NCBI RefSeq assembly: GCF_000166395.1
Contig: NC_014655.1
Location: 310,001-374,000 of the forward strand
Source: Leadbetterella byssophila DSM 17132
GTDB taxonomy: Bacteria; Bacteroidota; Bacteroidia; Cytophagales; Spirosomataceae
Length of the DNA: 64,000 bases
Direction: 5' to 3'
Shown here: piece after piece, positions 8,907 through 16,874 of the stretch
How the letters are laid out: the number at the start of each line of letters is the position of its first letter
Position numbering within the stretch: the first letter of the stretch is position 1
Program-made: the position numbers and the translations under genes
The notes under the pieces: generated by a model
Told to the model about the DNA's origin: nothing
The model's input: only the letters and a program-made list of their open reading frames with translations
Databases searched by the model: none

Positions 8907-9680
8907 TTATCTTTCTATGGCTATAAGTAATTCTGATAAGTCTCTCTTAGTTAATCCTTTTTCATCCGTAATCTTCCATAGCATCTCTTGTATGACGTCA
9001 TATTTGATCTGCCAGGACGGTCTTACGTATCCTTCATTGAATTGATCCCATGGATTGATATGTTGGGTAACCTTCAAATGTTCTTTGTCCTCGAATAAGG
9101 ATAAGAATTGAAGGATCTGCGGATTCTGAGTAATGACGGTAGGCTTGTACATGCCTTTACCTATGACGTATTCTTTCACATCATCCTCAAAATTATCTTC
9201 CCAGGGAAAGGCTTTTTTTGCATTGATGCAGGCTACGCCTAGGTAATATGTCAAGGTGTCATTAGAAGTTCCTTGCCGGTAATACGGCACTGGAATCAAT
9301 TCTCTACCTATGAGTAAACCATGTTGTCTCCTGCCTTCTCCCTGACTAGTTAAGATGAGACCTGGAGGGAAGACTACGCTTTCGCCCTTCCACGTGCTGT
9401 CCCTAACCAAATGTATATCTACGTAGAAAGTATTAATCTTTCCGTACAGTTTTTCAATATCAGGATCGAAACGGTGGTGAGGGCGGTCCACCAAGCGCAC
9501 ACCTGCAGGCAGAGTAAAAGGAGTTCCCTGATGTTCACCATCCGTCTCTCCGAAGCCCGGTTCATTTTTTACGGGAGAGATGCTGTCGAAGGGAAGGTCT
9601 TCTTCGTCTAAGATTCGAAGATCTTTAGAGCAGCCCCATAGCATGGCCATGAGGACTATTCCTAGTCTTAAGTGGTTCAT
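8907..9680 (-). CDS. Hypothetical lipoprotein
   Basis: The product has a lipoprotein signal (MNHLRLGIVLMAMLWGCSKD). A GTG five codons upstream would also be in frame, but the -7 promoter element lies only 5 bp upstream of it, so the ATG at 9680 is the better start. The mature part has about 240 residues, is polar, and has several Trp/Tyr-rich strands and a helical C-terminus ('TKRDLSELLIAIE'). No family is recognised. It faces the GNAT-MarR gene tail to tail. Confidence 0.7.
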   Translation of the reverse strand: MNHLRLGIVLMAMLWGCSKDLRILDEEDLPFDSISPVKNEPGFGETDGEHQGTPFTLPAGVRLVDRPHHRFDPDIEKLYGKINTFYVDIHLVRDSTWKGESVVFPPGLILTSQGEGRRQHGLLIGRELIPVPYYRQGTSNDTLTYYLGVACINAKKAFPWEDNFEDDVKEYVIGKGMYKPTVITQNPQILQFLSLFEDKEHLKVTQHINPWDQFNEGYVRPSWQIKYDVIQEMLWKITDEKGLTKRDLSELLIAIER

Positions 9681-9699
9681 TTTTAGCTTTTTCACTTTG

Positions 9700-9732
9700 C
9701 AAAGTTACCGGAGCTGCAAATGGGAAAACAAA
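9700..9732 (-). promoter_or_regulatory. Bacteroidota-type promoter
   Basis: Read on the minus strand: TTTG (9729-9732), 21 bp spacer, TAACTTTG (9700-9707). This fits the -33 TTTG / -7 TAnnTTTG consensus of the phylum's primary sigma factor. Transcription would begin a few bases further on, about 10-15 bases before the lipoprotein ATG at 9680. Confidence 0.6.
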
Positions 9733-9880
9733 CTCAATTCTATGAATGGTGGTATTTTTCGACAAACGTATCATTCTGCCGGTTAAACGGCAAAACAGCT
9801 TGATGATGCTAATTTTCAATTATTTAGTAGGTGGTAAGGTGTGTTATTGCATCGTGTGATTTTTATGATTATTCACGAGC

Positions 9881-10204
9881 CTAGTGGCTTAGCTTAAGTC
9901 CTATGATAGAAGCTATCAAGGTACTGATGAAGAACATGCGCATAAAGGTAGCCGGCTCCTTAAAAAATAGGATCCCCATTAAGACAGTTCCTACTGCTCC
10001 TATTCCCGTCCAAACAGCATAGGCCGTACCTATGGGAAGGGACTGAGTGGCTTTCATCAGTAAGCCCATACTGATGATTAAACAAATTCCAAATCCTCCA
10101 TACCAGAGATAGGATTCATTTCCTATTGCTTCTTTTGCCTTTGATAGACAAAAGGTAAATCCGACTTCAAAGAGTCCCGCTATGATTAAGATGATCCAAT
10201 TCAT
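9881..10204 (-). CDS. Small multidrug resistance (SMR) transporter, Gdx/SugE-like
   Basis: The 107-residue, four-helix membrane protein has the SMR hallmark Glu13 in helix 1 (GLFEVGF), the signature 'SLPIGTAYAVWTGIGAVGTVLMGILFFKE', and a closing 'GLKLSH' helix. The GTAYAVWTGIGAVG wording is closest to the SugE/Gdx branch, whose members export guanidinium, rather than the EmrE branch. A single gene could act as a homodimer. The assignment to Gdx is from motif similarity only. Confidence 0.88.
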   Translation of the reverse strand: MNWIILIIAGLFEVGFTFCLSKAKEAIGNESYLWYGGFGICLIISMGLLMKATQSLPIGTAYAVWTGIGAVGTVLMGILFFKEPATFMRMFFISTLIASIIGLKLSH

Positions 10205-10259
10205 GTGGCAAAGTTCTACAGATTCTCTTTAATTTCTTTTAACATAGGATAAATTCTAA

Positions 10260-10823
10260 CTAGCGGTATTCTGCTCGGATTCTACTGAGGCTAACTTGGG
10301 TGATGCCTAGATAGGAGGCAATCATTCCCAATGGTACTCTCTGTAGTAAGTTGGGGTGCTGCTCCATCAATTCCGCATATCTTTCCCCCGCACTTAAGAA
10401 CTGACGAGACAATAATCTTTTTTCTGCCTTGACCAGTTCCTTTTCTGCCATAACACGTCCCCAATTCGCCCAGTATAGGTTAGTCTGATACAATTCTTTC
10501 AAATCTTTGATACTGATTTTATAGACCAAAGTTTTCTCTAGCGCTTCCATACTTTCGTGCCCTGAGAGATCTTCTGTGTACGTTTTTAGGCTAAGTACCA
10601 CATCGCCGGTTTCGCCAAACCAAAAGGTGACATCATTAGCGTCATACCCTCGCACTAAGCCTTCAGCGATGAGATATACAAAGTTATTCCTGGATCCTGA
10701 CTTGATCAGCAAGTCGCCTTTTTTCACTTCTAACATTTGCACTTTATTTTCTACTAACTTTACGGCTGAAGAAGGTATCTCGTGTATTTTTTGCAACAGA
10801 TGTATGAAAGCATTTTTGACCAT
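10260..10823 (-). CDS. Crp/Fnr-family transcriptional regulator
   Basis: The product is about 187 residues long: a cyclic-nucleotide-binding-like beta barrel ('VKKGDLLIKSGSRNNFVYLIAEGLVRGY') and a C-terminal helix-turn-helix ('VPLGMIASYLGITQVSLSRIRAEYR'). This short form without the usual second wing is typical of many Bacteroidota Crp-like proteins. I place the start at MVKNAFIHLLQ by comparison with the usual length. Longer starts exist up to 10964. With this start the 5' end overlaps the divergent DUF486 gene by 20 bp. Confidence 0.82.
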   Translation of the reverse strand: MVKNAFIHLLQKIHEIPSSAVKLVENKVQMLEVKKGDLLIKSGSRNNFVYLIAEGLVRGYDANDVTFWFGETGDVVLSLKTYTEDLSGHESMEALEKTLVYKISIKDLKELYQTNLYWANWGRVMAEKELVKAEKRLLSRQFLSAGERYAELMEQHPNLLQRVPLGMIASYLGITQVSLSRIRAEYR

Positions 10824-11172
10824 AGGCTTATTGTTGGTATCCAATGTGTTTATGACCATTGCCTGGTACGGGCATTTACGACTTAAAGAGTATTCCTGGT
10901 TTTCTAATATGGGACTTTTTAAAGTGATCCTGTTCAGTTGGGGTATAGCACTTTTAGAGTACATGGCTCAGGTTCCTGCAAATAAGATAGGTTATACTGG
11001 AAATGGAGGTCCCTTTACCCTTTGGCAACTCAAAGTTATTCAAGAAGTGCTTACCTTGTTAGTGTTTACGGGTTTTGCCGTTTTTGCCTTTAAAACGGAG
11101 ACCCTGAGATGGAACCACTTGGTAGCCTTTGTTTTCCTGGTTTTGGCCGTTTATTTCATCTTCAAAAAGTGA
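10804..11172 (+). CDS. DUF486 family membrane protein (DMT-like)
   Basis: The 122-residue protein has four predicted membrane helices: 'FLTIGLLLVSNVFMTIAWYGHL' (a DUF486 signature), 'KVILFSWGIALLEYMAQVPAN', 'LKVIQEVLTLLVFTGFAVFAF', 'HLVAFVFLVLAVYFIF'. The family is related to drug/metabolite transporters and its substrate is not known. The ATG at 10804 matches the normal family start. The frame stays open far upstream, but that region is the antisense of the Crp-like gene. It converges with the next gene, whose stop lies one base away. Confidence 0.85.
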   Translation: MKAFLTIGLLLVSNVFMTIAWYGHLRLKEYSWFSNMGLFKVILFSWGIALLEYMAQVPANKIGYTGNGGPFTLWQLKVIQEVLTLLVFTGFAVFAFKTETLRWNHLVAFVFLVLAVYFIFKK

Positions 11173-11173
11173 T

Positions 11174-12190
11174 CTATATATACTTGATTCTGCCTTTTTT
11201 GTAGTACAATTGACACAAGGGGTACATGATCAATACCGTCAATATCCAAGCTAAATAAACCCCAGGTAATTCCACTCCCGACCATGAACCGGGCCTTCCC
11301 AGATTTTGGCCAAACTCAAATTGTGATGGTGTAAATCCTTCTATCAGCAGATAAGCAAAAAGTAAAATATGCATCACGTACCAATGTACTATAAAATAGA
11401 AGAGAGGTACCCTTCCAAATACATTTAGAAAGTGGCTAGGTCTCCTTTGGAAATAAGAAAACAAAAGGGCCATTACACTTAATGTCAATAAGGTAAAGCT
11501 CAGTGCCGGAGGGTATTTGTTGACATTGAATAGATTTAGGAGATCAAAATCTTTGATTTCCCAGAATCGTAATAGGAAGAAGAGGAATAAACCTATGATA
11601 CCCCAAATCCAGGTCTTTTTTTCTAAGAATTGAGGTGCTATGGCATAACCTATTAACATGATGCCGAACCAGGGTAGGGGAGGATATCCCACTATAAAAA
11701 GGATGGATTTGCTCAATAGAAAGGCCGTGGGAGCTGTTAGTCCGGGGATGGGTAGAAATGCATTGCCAACCACCAAAAGGATGCCGATAATCAGCAAAAC
11801 CTTCTTTGGAACTCTATATAAAAACGCTAGAAGTATGAATCCTGTGCCTATGGCCGCCAGCACATTGAACAATAAACTCTGGAAGCTCCAAAACAGTCCA
11901 AAGGCAATTAGCGTAAAATCAAATAGTATCAGTAAGGCTCCACGGGTGAGTAAATATTGCCTCTTGTTCTCTGTTTTATTGAGATAAACAGATACACCTG
12001 AAAGGAACAAAAAGGTGGGGGCACAAAGATGTGTAATGACCCGGGTCCAAAACAAGGCAGGAGTGGTGGTGTTAAGGTCAGTGGGATTCGCTGTGAGGGC
12101 TGTAGTATGAAAGAAATCCCTTACGTGATCTAAGGCCATGATGACCATCACTAAGCCTCTGAGGCTGTCAATAGATTGGAACCTTTTCAT
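11174..12190 (-). CDS. DUF1624 / acyltransferase-3-like membrane protein
   Basis: The protein begins 'MKRFQSIDSLRGLVMVIMALDHVRDFF', the hallmark of DUF1624 and heparan-alpha-glucosaminide N-acetyltransferase-like proteins (S-L-R-G-x-x-x-x-x-M-x-x-D-H-x-R). It is followed by about nine further hydrophobic helices and ends near 'LAWILTVLIMYPLCQLYYKKGR'. It should be an inner-membrane acyl transferase or a relative of unknown substrate. An earlier ATG (12220) adds ten residues not expected in the family. It sits just downstream of the S9 peptidase's terminator. Confidence 0.82.
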   Translation of the reverse strand: MKRFQSIDSLRGLVMVIMALDHVRDFFHTTALTANPTDLNTTTPALFWTRVITHLCAPTFLFLSGVSVYLNKTENKRQYLLTRGALLILFDFTLIAFGLFWSFQSLLFNVLAAIGTGFILLAFLYRVPKKVLLIIGILLVVGNAFLPIPGLTAPTAFLLSKSILFIVGYPPLPWFGIMLIGYAIAPQFLEKKTWIWGIIGLFLFFLLRFWEIKDFDLLNLFNVNKYPPALSFTLLTLSVMALLFSYFQRRPSHFLNVFGRVPLFYFIVHWYVMHILLFAYLLIEGFTPSQFEFGQNLGRPGSWSGVELPGVYLAWILTVLIMYPLCQLYYKKGRIKYI

Positions 12191-12231
12191 GAGCGAAGTT
12201 TTTTTGTGCTCAATATACATCTAACTCATTG

Positions 12232-12261
12232 AAAATAAAAGCCCCCGATGTTTTCGGGGGC
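12232..12261 (-). terminator. Rho-independent terminator of the S9 peptidase gene
   Basis: An 8-bp perfect stem GCCCCCGA/TCGGGGGC (12241-12248 with 12254-12261) with a 5-base loop. On the minus strand it is followed by TTTTATTTT. It lies 6 bp after the peptidase stop and before the next gene on the same strand, so the two genes are separate transcripts. Confidence 0.88.
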
Positions 12262-12267
12262 TTTGGC

Positions 12268-14619
12268 TTACATGCTTTCAAATAGTTTCAGGATCCTCTT
12301 GTATTCGTCCATCCAGGAGGTAGGTTGAACAAATCCGTGGTCCTCTACCGGGTAGGAAGCCACCTCCCAGTTCTCTTTTCTAAGTTCTATGAGCCTTTGG
12401 GCTAATCTATACGTGTCCTGTATGTGAACGTTCACGTCTACCTGTCCATGGCAGATTAGCAACTTGCCTTTTAGTCCTTCCGCAAAGAAGATAGGAGAAC
12501 TTCTTCTGTACGCTATAGGGTCTAGATGAGGTTCGTTTAAGATATTGGCCGTATAGCCTTGGTTGTAGGCTGCCCAATCCGTCACCGGACGAAGTGCAGC
12601 TCCTGCAGCAAATACATCCGGAGTAGTGAACATGGCCATCAAGGTGATGAACCCACCGTATGAACCTCCATAAATACCTATTTTCTTAGGGTTAATGCCG
12701 TATTTTTCAACCAAAAGTTTTGCTCCGTCTACATTGTCCGTAAGATCTTTACCGCCCATGTGTCTATAAATGCCTGTACGTACATCTCTTCCGTAGCCAG
12801 AGCTGGCTCTGAAGTCGATATCCATTACCGTATATCCCAGGTCTGTCAAGAGATTATGGAACATGTATTCTCTGAAGTATTGGCTCCACCATTTGTGGGC
12901 ATTTTGTAAGTAACCTGCACCGTGCACAAAGATGACTGCTTTTCCGTTTTTCTTCTTCTTAGTAGGTTCGTAAACTCTGGCATAGATTTCCTTACCGTCC
13001 CTAGCGGTAAAGGAGATCACTTGAGGCATTTTCCATGCGTAAGCATTAAATGCTGCGGTGGTAGATGAAGTGATCTTTTCAGCTACAGCTCCCGGAGTGG
13101 CGGGTTGCAAATACAGTTCCCAAGGCGTATTGGCGTTAGAATAGCGAATGGCTATCATCTTTTCATCAGGAGATAGAGTTACTTCATTTCCTCCCGTCAT
13201 GGATGTTAGTTTGATTCTTTCTCCACCATTTACAGACATTTTGTAGAAGTGTTTCTCGCCCGGATGAACTTCGTTTGTGGTCATGTAGAACCACTGCTTG
13301 TCTTTAGATAGTTCTAAAGTCTGAACTTCAAAGTTTCCACTAGTAAGGGCCTTCTTAGTACCCGTTCTCATGTCATACGTATATACATGAGAGTAACCGG
13401 TTTCTTCAGATTGGAAATACAAGGTATGTTCATCGATGAAGCCAATACCACTTCCTCCGAAACCACCACCGATCCCTGGTCCTGCTATCCAGGCCTCGTC
13501 ATGTTGGCGATCAATCGGGCTTAATTTACCGGTTTCACCGTCTAATTTCATGATCCAACGATCCTTATTGTCGTTAGAACGAATAGCTATAACTGCATAG
13601 GTGGCATCTGGAGACCATACCGGGTTTTGGAAGCTAACGCTTCTCACTTTGTTCTTGCTTTTCGGACGATCCGGGTAGTCTGCAAGGTACTGTGGCTCAT
13701 CTTCGATGCCCGGAATATCTTTCAAGTTAATCTTGAAAACGGTGTCCTTTGCGATATGATATACAAAAGCTTCAGTAGAGCCTGTAGGCTGGCCCACTTT
13801 CGTTCTGGCAGGAATATCCTCAGTATATCCGGATGCCGTAACGTAGTTAGGAACTATGGTTCTTTTTGCATCTCTTGCCGGCTCTGCAAGGCGGTAGAAT
13901 ACGTATTTTAAATCTGGACTAGCTAAAGCGCCTTGGAGCATTTTTCCTCCTAAACTGATCTTTTTAGGGCCAGTTTTCGGAGCGCCTTTCTCGTATTTTT
14001 CACGTGCTTCTTTGTCTTCTTTTGCTTCCCTAAGGAATTGGAAAAGATCTAATTGGTCCTTTTCTAATACCTTATCTGCTTCTCCTGCTTTGGCTTCCGG
14101 TCTTCTGTTCTCCATGGAGAAATTAGTCCACTGTTGAAGGGTGCCATCTGCTAATGCTATGGTATAAATATCATTTCCCATAGTGAAGATGACATGTTTT
14201 TCATCTTTACTGAAAGAAAGGCTACCTTTTCTGTCTAGGGTATTCGTTAGTTGTCTCTCTGCCAAGGTACCTGTGTCCTGTATAAAGATGTTTCCATTTT
14301 TCAGGTATAATTTTTTTCTGAAATCTTTAGAGTAGGCCGCAGATCTTCCGAATCCGGATAGGCCTAAACTTTCCTTCTCCGCCCTGCTTACCTTTTGCGG
14401 TGTGCGGTTAGTGAGGGTGATTTTGTACAAAGAATCCGCTCTGTTTTGTTCTGGATTCCAATTGAAATAGATGGTTTTAGAATCTTCTGACCAGAAGATG
14501 TTTGAAGGGGAAGTTCCGATCCACTTTGCTGGATCCTCCATGATCTTTTCTACGGTCAACTGTGCTTGAACAGTCAAGGAGAAAAGAAGAACTAAACATA
14601 CAGTAAATATTCTTCGCAT
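12268..14619 (-). CDS. S9 family peptidase (dipeptidyl-peptidase IV-like)
   Basis: The 783-residue exported serine peptidase has a signal peptide (MRRIFTVCLVLLFSLTVQAQ). Residues about 25-500 are a beta-propeller with TolB-like repeats ('SPDLKYVFYR', 'SPDEKMIAIRYS'), and residues ~520-783 form the alpha/beta-hydrolase domain. The nucleophile is Ser653 in GGSYGGF, Asp728 is in 'HGQVDVNV', and His761 is in 'EDHGF'. These three form the expected triad. Family members release dipeptides or short peptides from proteins in the periplasm. It has its own terminator and appears to be transcribed alone. Confidence 0.92.
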   Translation of the reverse strand: MRRIFTVCLVLLFSLTVQAQLTVEKIMEDPAKWIGTSPSNIFWSEDSKTIYFNWNPEQNRADSLYKITLTNRTPQKVSRAEKESLGLSGFGRSAAYSKDFRKKLYLKNGNIFIQDTGTLAERQLTNTLDRKGSLSFSKDEKHVIFTMGNDIYTIALADGTLQQWTNFSMENRRPEAKAGEADKVLEKDQLDLFQFLREAKEDKEAREKYEKGAPKTGPKKISLGGKMLQGALASPDLKYVFYRLAEPARDAKRTIVPNYVTASGYTEDIPARTKVGQPTGSTEAFVYHIAKDTVFKINLKDIPGIEDEPQYLADYPDRPKSKNKVRSVSFQNPVWSPDATYAVIAIRSNDNKDRWIMKLDGETGKLSPIDRQHDEAWIAGPGIGGGFGGSGIGFIDEHTLYFQSEETGYSHVYTYDMRTGTKKALTSGNFEVQTLELSKDKQWFYMTTNEVHPGEKHFYKMSVNGGERIKLTSMTGGNEVTLSPDEKMIAIRYSNANTPWELYLQPATPGAVAEKITSSTTAAFNAYAWKMPQVISFTARDGKEIYARVYEPTKKKKNGKAVIFVHGAGYLQNAHKWWSQYFREYMFHNLLTDLGYTVMDIDFRASSGYGRDVRTGIYRHMGGKDLTDNVDGAKLLVEKYGINPKKIGIYGGSYGGFITLMAMFTTPDVFAAGAALRPVTDWAAYNQGYTANILNEPHLDPIAYRRSSPIFFAEGLKGKLLICHGQVDVNVHIQDTYRLAQRLIELRKENWEVASYPVEDHGFVQPTSWMDEYKRILKLFESM

Positions 14620-14708
14620 AGAAAATAGGTTATTTAAGTAAATATATTTACCTGCAACTAATTTCCCTAAGTCTTACGATGAAATATTGAAATGAGTAGG
14701 CGAATGCC

Positions 14709-15218
14709 TCAAAGCTTTAATACACAACGGAATGCTCGGGCTGCGTAGTAAGAATCAGCCCCATTATGATAGATGAAAACTCTACCGTATCTCTTGTCGC
14801 CAAAGATAGCTCCACCCTTATCCCTAACCTCTTTTGGCGTCTGTAACCAAGAGGAGGTTTTTTGGTCTACGGCCACTCGGGATTGTAAATGGATATATTC
14901 CTCTTCTGTCAATAATCTAACTCCAAGATCAGTGGCCCATTTGACGGCGCTTCCATTAGGTTTGTGCTCTTTTCGCTTTTCTAAAGCCTCTTGGTCGTAG
15001 CACAGGCTACGTCTACCTTTGGGAGACTCTGGACTGCAATCTATGAATTGCAGTTCGGGTCCTACTATGTCCGGTTCTCCTTCTGACTCTTCTAAGACTT
15101 CTAGAATTTGAAGGACCTTCGGACTTAATTTCTCTTCCACTTGTTCCCAAGTAAATTCAGGGTGTCTTTCAGGATATTTGTGGAATCTGGTTTTTAGTAT
15201 TTCAATGAGATCGTTCAT
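14709..15218 (-). CDS. DUF4256 domain protein
   Basis: The 169-residue cytoplasmic protein matches DUF4256 over its whole length, with conserved pieces 'FIDCSPESPKGRRSLCYDQEALEKRKEHKP', 'LLTEEEYIHLQS', 'SSWLQTPKEVRDKGGAIFGDKRYGRVFIYHNGADSYYAARAFR'. The function of the family is not known. Its ATG overlaps the stop of the upstream lipoprotein gene as TAATG, which suggests translational coupling. Confidence 0.88.
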   Translation of the reverse strand: MNDLIEILKTRFHKYPERHPEFTWEQVEEKLSPKVLQILEVLEESEGEPDIVGPELQFIDCSPESPKGRRSLCYDQEALEKRKEHKPNGSAVKWATDLGVRLLTEEEYIHLQSRVAVDQKTSSWLQTPKEVRDKGGAIFGDKRYGRVFIYHNGADSYYAARAFRCVLKL

Positions 15219-15658
15219 TAATTTGATTTTAGAGTATACACATTGATGGTATGGCCAGTTTTGGGTTGTCCCTTGGTAGTGGTGAGAACCAGGGATTTTC
15301 CGTCTTCTGAAATGGAAGTGATAGAATAAGACATGGTTCCTCCCGTTCCTGTAGGCTCCGGGTTTAATTGAGTGAGCGTTAGTACTTGGTCAGTTACCGT
15401 ATAGTTTCCTGTAAAGGTTTCAGCAGTGATATCTTTTAAAACTGCTTTGCCTGGTACGCTTAAGTCCAGTTTAAAGGTGGAATATTGGGGGACCAAATTT
15501 GAAGGGCCTCCTTGAGTATACACCGTTAATCCGTCCTGGGTAACACTTACCGCAGTATACACTTTTTGGATCTTCTCCTCTATACTCGGAGCAGAATCTT
15601 TACAAGCTACATTAACAAGAAGGAGGATTAAGCAAAATTGTAATACTTTTGTACTCAT
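15218..15658 (-). CDS. Hypothetical lipoprotein
   Basis: The 146-residue protein has a lipoprotein signal (MSTKVLQFCLILLLVNVACKD). The mature part is a small beta-rich domain resembling lipocalin-like DUF proteins, with 'ITAETFTGNYTVTDQVLTLTQLNPEPTG' and 'YSITSISEDGKSLVLTTTKG', which fit the usual G-x-W/Y-x-x-x-x-x-L-x-L pattern loosely. The role is unknown. It is coupled by a one-base overlap to the DUF4256 gene. Confidence 0.7.
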   Translation of the reverse strand: MSTKVLQFCLILLLVNVACKDSAPSIEEKIQKVYTAVSVTQDGLTVYTQGGPSNLVPQYSTFKLDLSVPGKAVLKDITAETFTGNYTVTDQVLTLTQLNPEPTGTGGTMSYSITSISEDGKSLVLTTTKGQPKTGHTINVYTLKSN

Positions 15659-15731
15659 TATTTCTAAGGGGTATTTGTTTGCGAATATAAAATAGCCTTT
15701 TGATATTTAAGAGGATTGACCTTAAAAACTT

Positions 15732-15977
15732 ATGGAAAATACCATCACCAAGAGGCAGTTAAGTTTAAGAAACGGAGTAGATAAGCCCGAGATTTGGATA
15801 GCCTACAAGGGGCAGGTTTATGATGTAAGTTCCTCCAGATTATGGAGAGGTGGGAAGCACTATGAACATTGGGCAGGACAAGATTTGACCCATGAACTTG
15901 AAGATGCTCCACATACGGAAAAGGTTTTTGAAAAGTTTGAAAGAATCGGGATTTATGAAGAAAATAACTCTATTTGA
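15732..15977 (+). CDS. Cytochrome b5-like heme/steroid-binding domain protein
   Basis: The 81-residue single-domain protein has motifs of the small bacterial cytochrome b5 family: 'KRQLSLRNGVDKPEIWIAYKGQVYDVSSSRLWRGGKHYEHWAGQDLTHELEDAPHTEKVFEKFERIG'. His in 'GKHYEHWAGQDLT' and in 'DAPHTE' sit where the heme ligands would be. It is cytosolic or loosely membrane-associated, perhaps through the small membrane protein encoded by the overlapping next gene. Confidence 0.85.
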   Translation: MENTITKRQLSLRNGVDKPEIWIAYKGQVYDVSSSRLWRGGKHYEHWAGQDLTHELEDAPHTEKVFEKFERIGIYEENNSI

Positions 15978-16137
15978 CGCCGTCTTGCTGTTCTGTAGTT
16001 TTGGCCTATTAGCCATGTTCGTAGATCAATTTATTTACAAAAAGAATTCCTTTGCAGATAGCTATTTCTTTTTGATGTTCGGATTTGCAGGTATCTTGTA
16101 TTTCCTCTACCGCAAAGGGTCAAAAAAGCAGAATTAA
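15955..16137 (+). CDS. Small two-helix membrane protein
   Basis: The 60-residue product (MKKITLFDAVLLFCSFG...) has two hydrophobic helices, 'FDAVLLFCSFGLLAMFVDQFIY' and 'SYFFLMFGFAGILYFLY', and a basic tail. It overlaps the cytochrome b5-like gene by 23 bp in another frame, so it is probably translated together with it and may anchor or partner it. An ATG further upstream is in frame, but it lies deep inside the b5 gene. Its 3' end overlaps the convergent gene by 18 bp. Confidence 0.6.
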   Translation: MKKITLFDAVLLFCSFGLLAMFVDQFIYKKNSFADSYFFLMFGFAGILYFLYRKGSKKQN

Positions 16138-16872
16138 GGGTAGAAACAAAAGTCCGTCAAGTATCCAGCGATAACTTTTTTCAAAGTAATCTGCTTTGGC
16201 TATCACAAAGGAATTAGTGATGGAGATGATAGCCAGGATGAAGGCTAGCTTGTTTTGGTATTCAAATCCCCCTGCAAAAAGGAAAATGAATAAGAACAGG
16301 GAAACACTTCCTAAGAAAGTGACTCTTTTTCTTCTGCTTGCAGATCTTTCTTCAAAGTAGGCAAACGTAGCCAGATTTTGGTACACCAGCATAAAGAATA
16401 GAAAGCCTAAAACCCATGAGCTTAGTTGGATGGAAGGGGCTTCTACAAAGGGAACACCCACTACGGCACCTACATAGATCAAGGGCATGGCATAGTCTTT
16501 TAATTTGGGAAAATTTGGAACCAAATAAAAAAGGTAAAAAAGCGTAGTCAGCCCTAAGCAGGCTCCCAGGATCAGTACTTCTTTGGATTGAAAAAACAAT
16601 AAAAAACCATTGATTGCAGCTAGAGCCACAGCCAAGATTTGCAGGTTATATTGGAATTCCTGATGGAATTGATGACGGTCAGTATCCGGATGTTCTCTTT
16701 TCACATCTAGGATCCGATCAAGGATATACACCATCCAACAGCCTAACATGATTTGCAGGAGGGAGATAGGATCAATCACCCCGTGATTCAATTTAAAAAA
16801 AGCAGCCGCACACACACCAGTAGCCAAGGCTACGTGTAAACTGCTCAAATAAATGAGCTTTAAAGTCTTCAT
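16120..16872 (-). CDS. UbiA-like prenyltransferase family membrane protein
   Basis: The 250-residue protein has about eight membrane helices. The motif 'YILDRILDVKREHPDTDRH' after helix 2 resembles the Asp-rich prenyl-diphosphate/Mg site of UbiA enzymes (N/D-x-x-x-D), although the canonical NDxxDxxxD is not intact. The second Asp-rich motif is not obvious. It could be a divergent UbiA-type enzyme or a non-catalytic relative. It is 2 bp downstream of the D,D-carboxypeptidase gene, so they are co-transcribed. Confidence 0.6.
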   Translation of the reverse strand: MKTLKLIYLSSLHVALATGVCAAAFFKLNHGVIDPISLLQIMLGCWMVYILDRILDVKREHPDTDRHQFHQEFQYNLQILAVALAAINGFLLFFQSKEVLILGACLGLTTLFYLFYLVPNFPKLKDYAMPLIYVGAVVGVPFVEAPSIQLSSWVLGFLFFMLVYQNLATFAYFEERSASRRKRVTFLGSVSLFLFIFLFAGGFEYQNKLAFILAIISITNSFVIAKADYFEKSYRWILDGLLFLPLILLF

Positions 16873-16874
16873 TG

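Noticed and set aside
10576-10803. A longer N-terminus for the DUF486 protein.
   Set aside because: This frame is antisense to the Crp-like gene and does not resemble the family. The normal start is the ATG at 10804.
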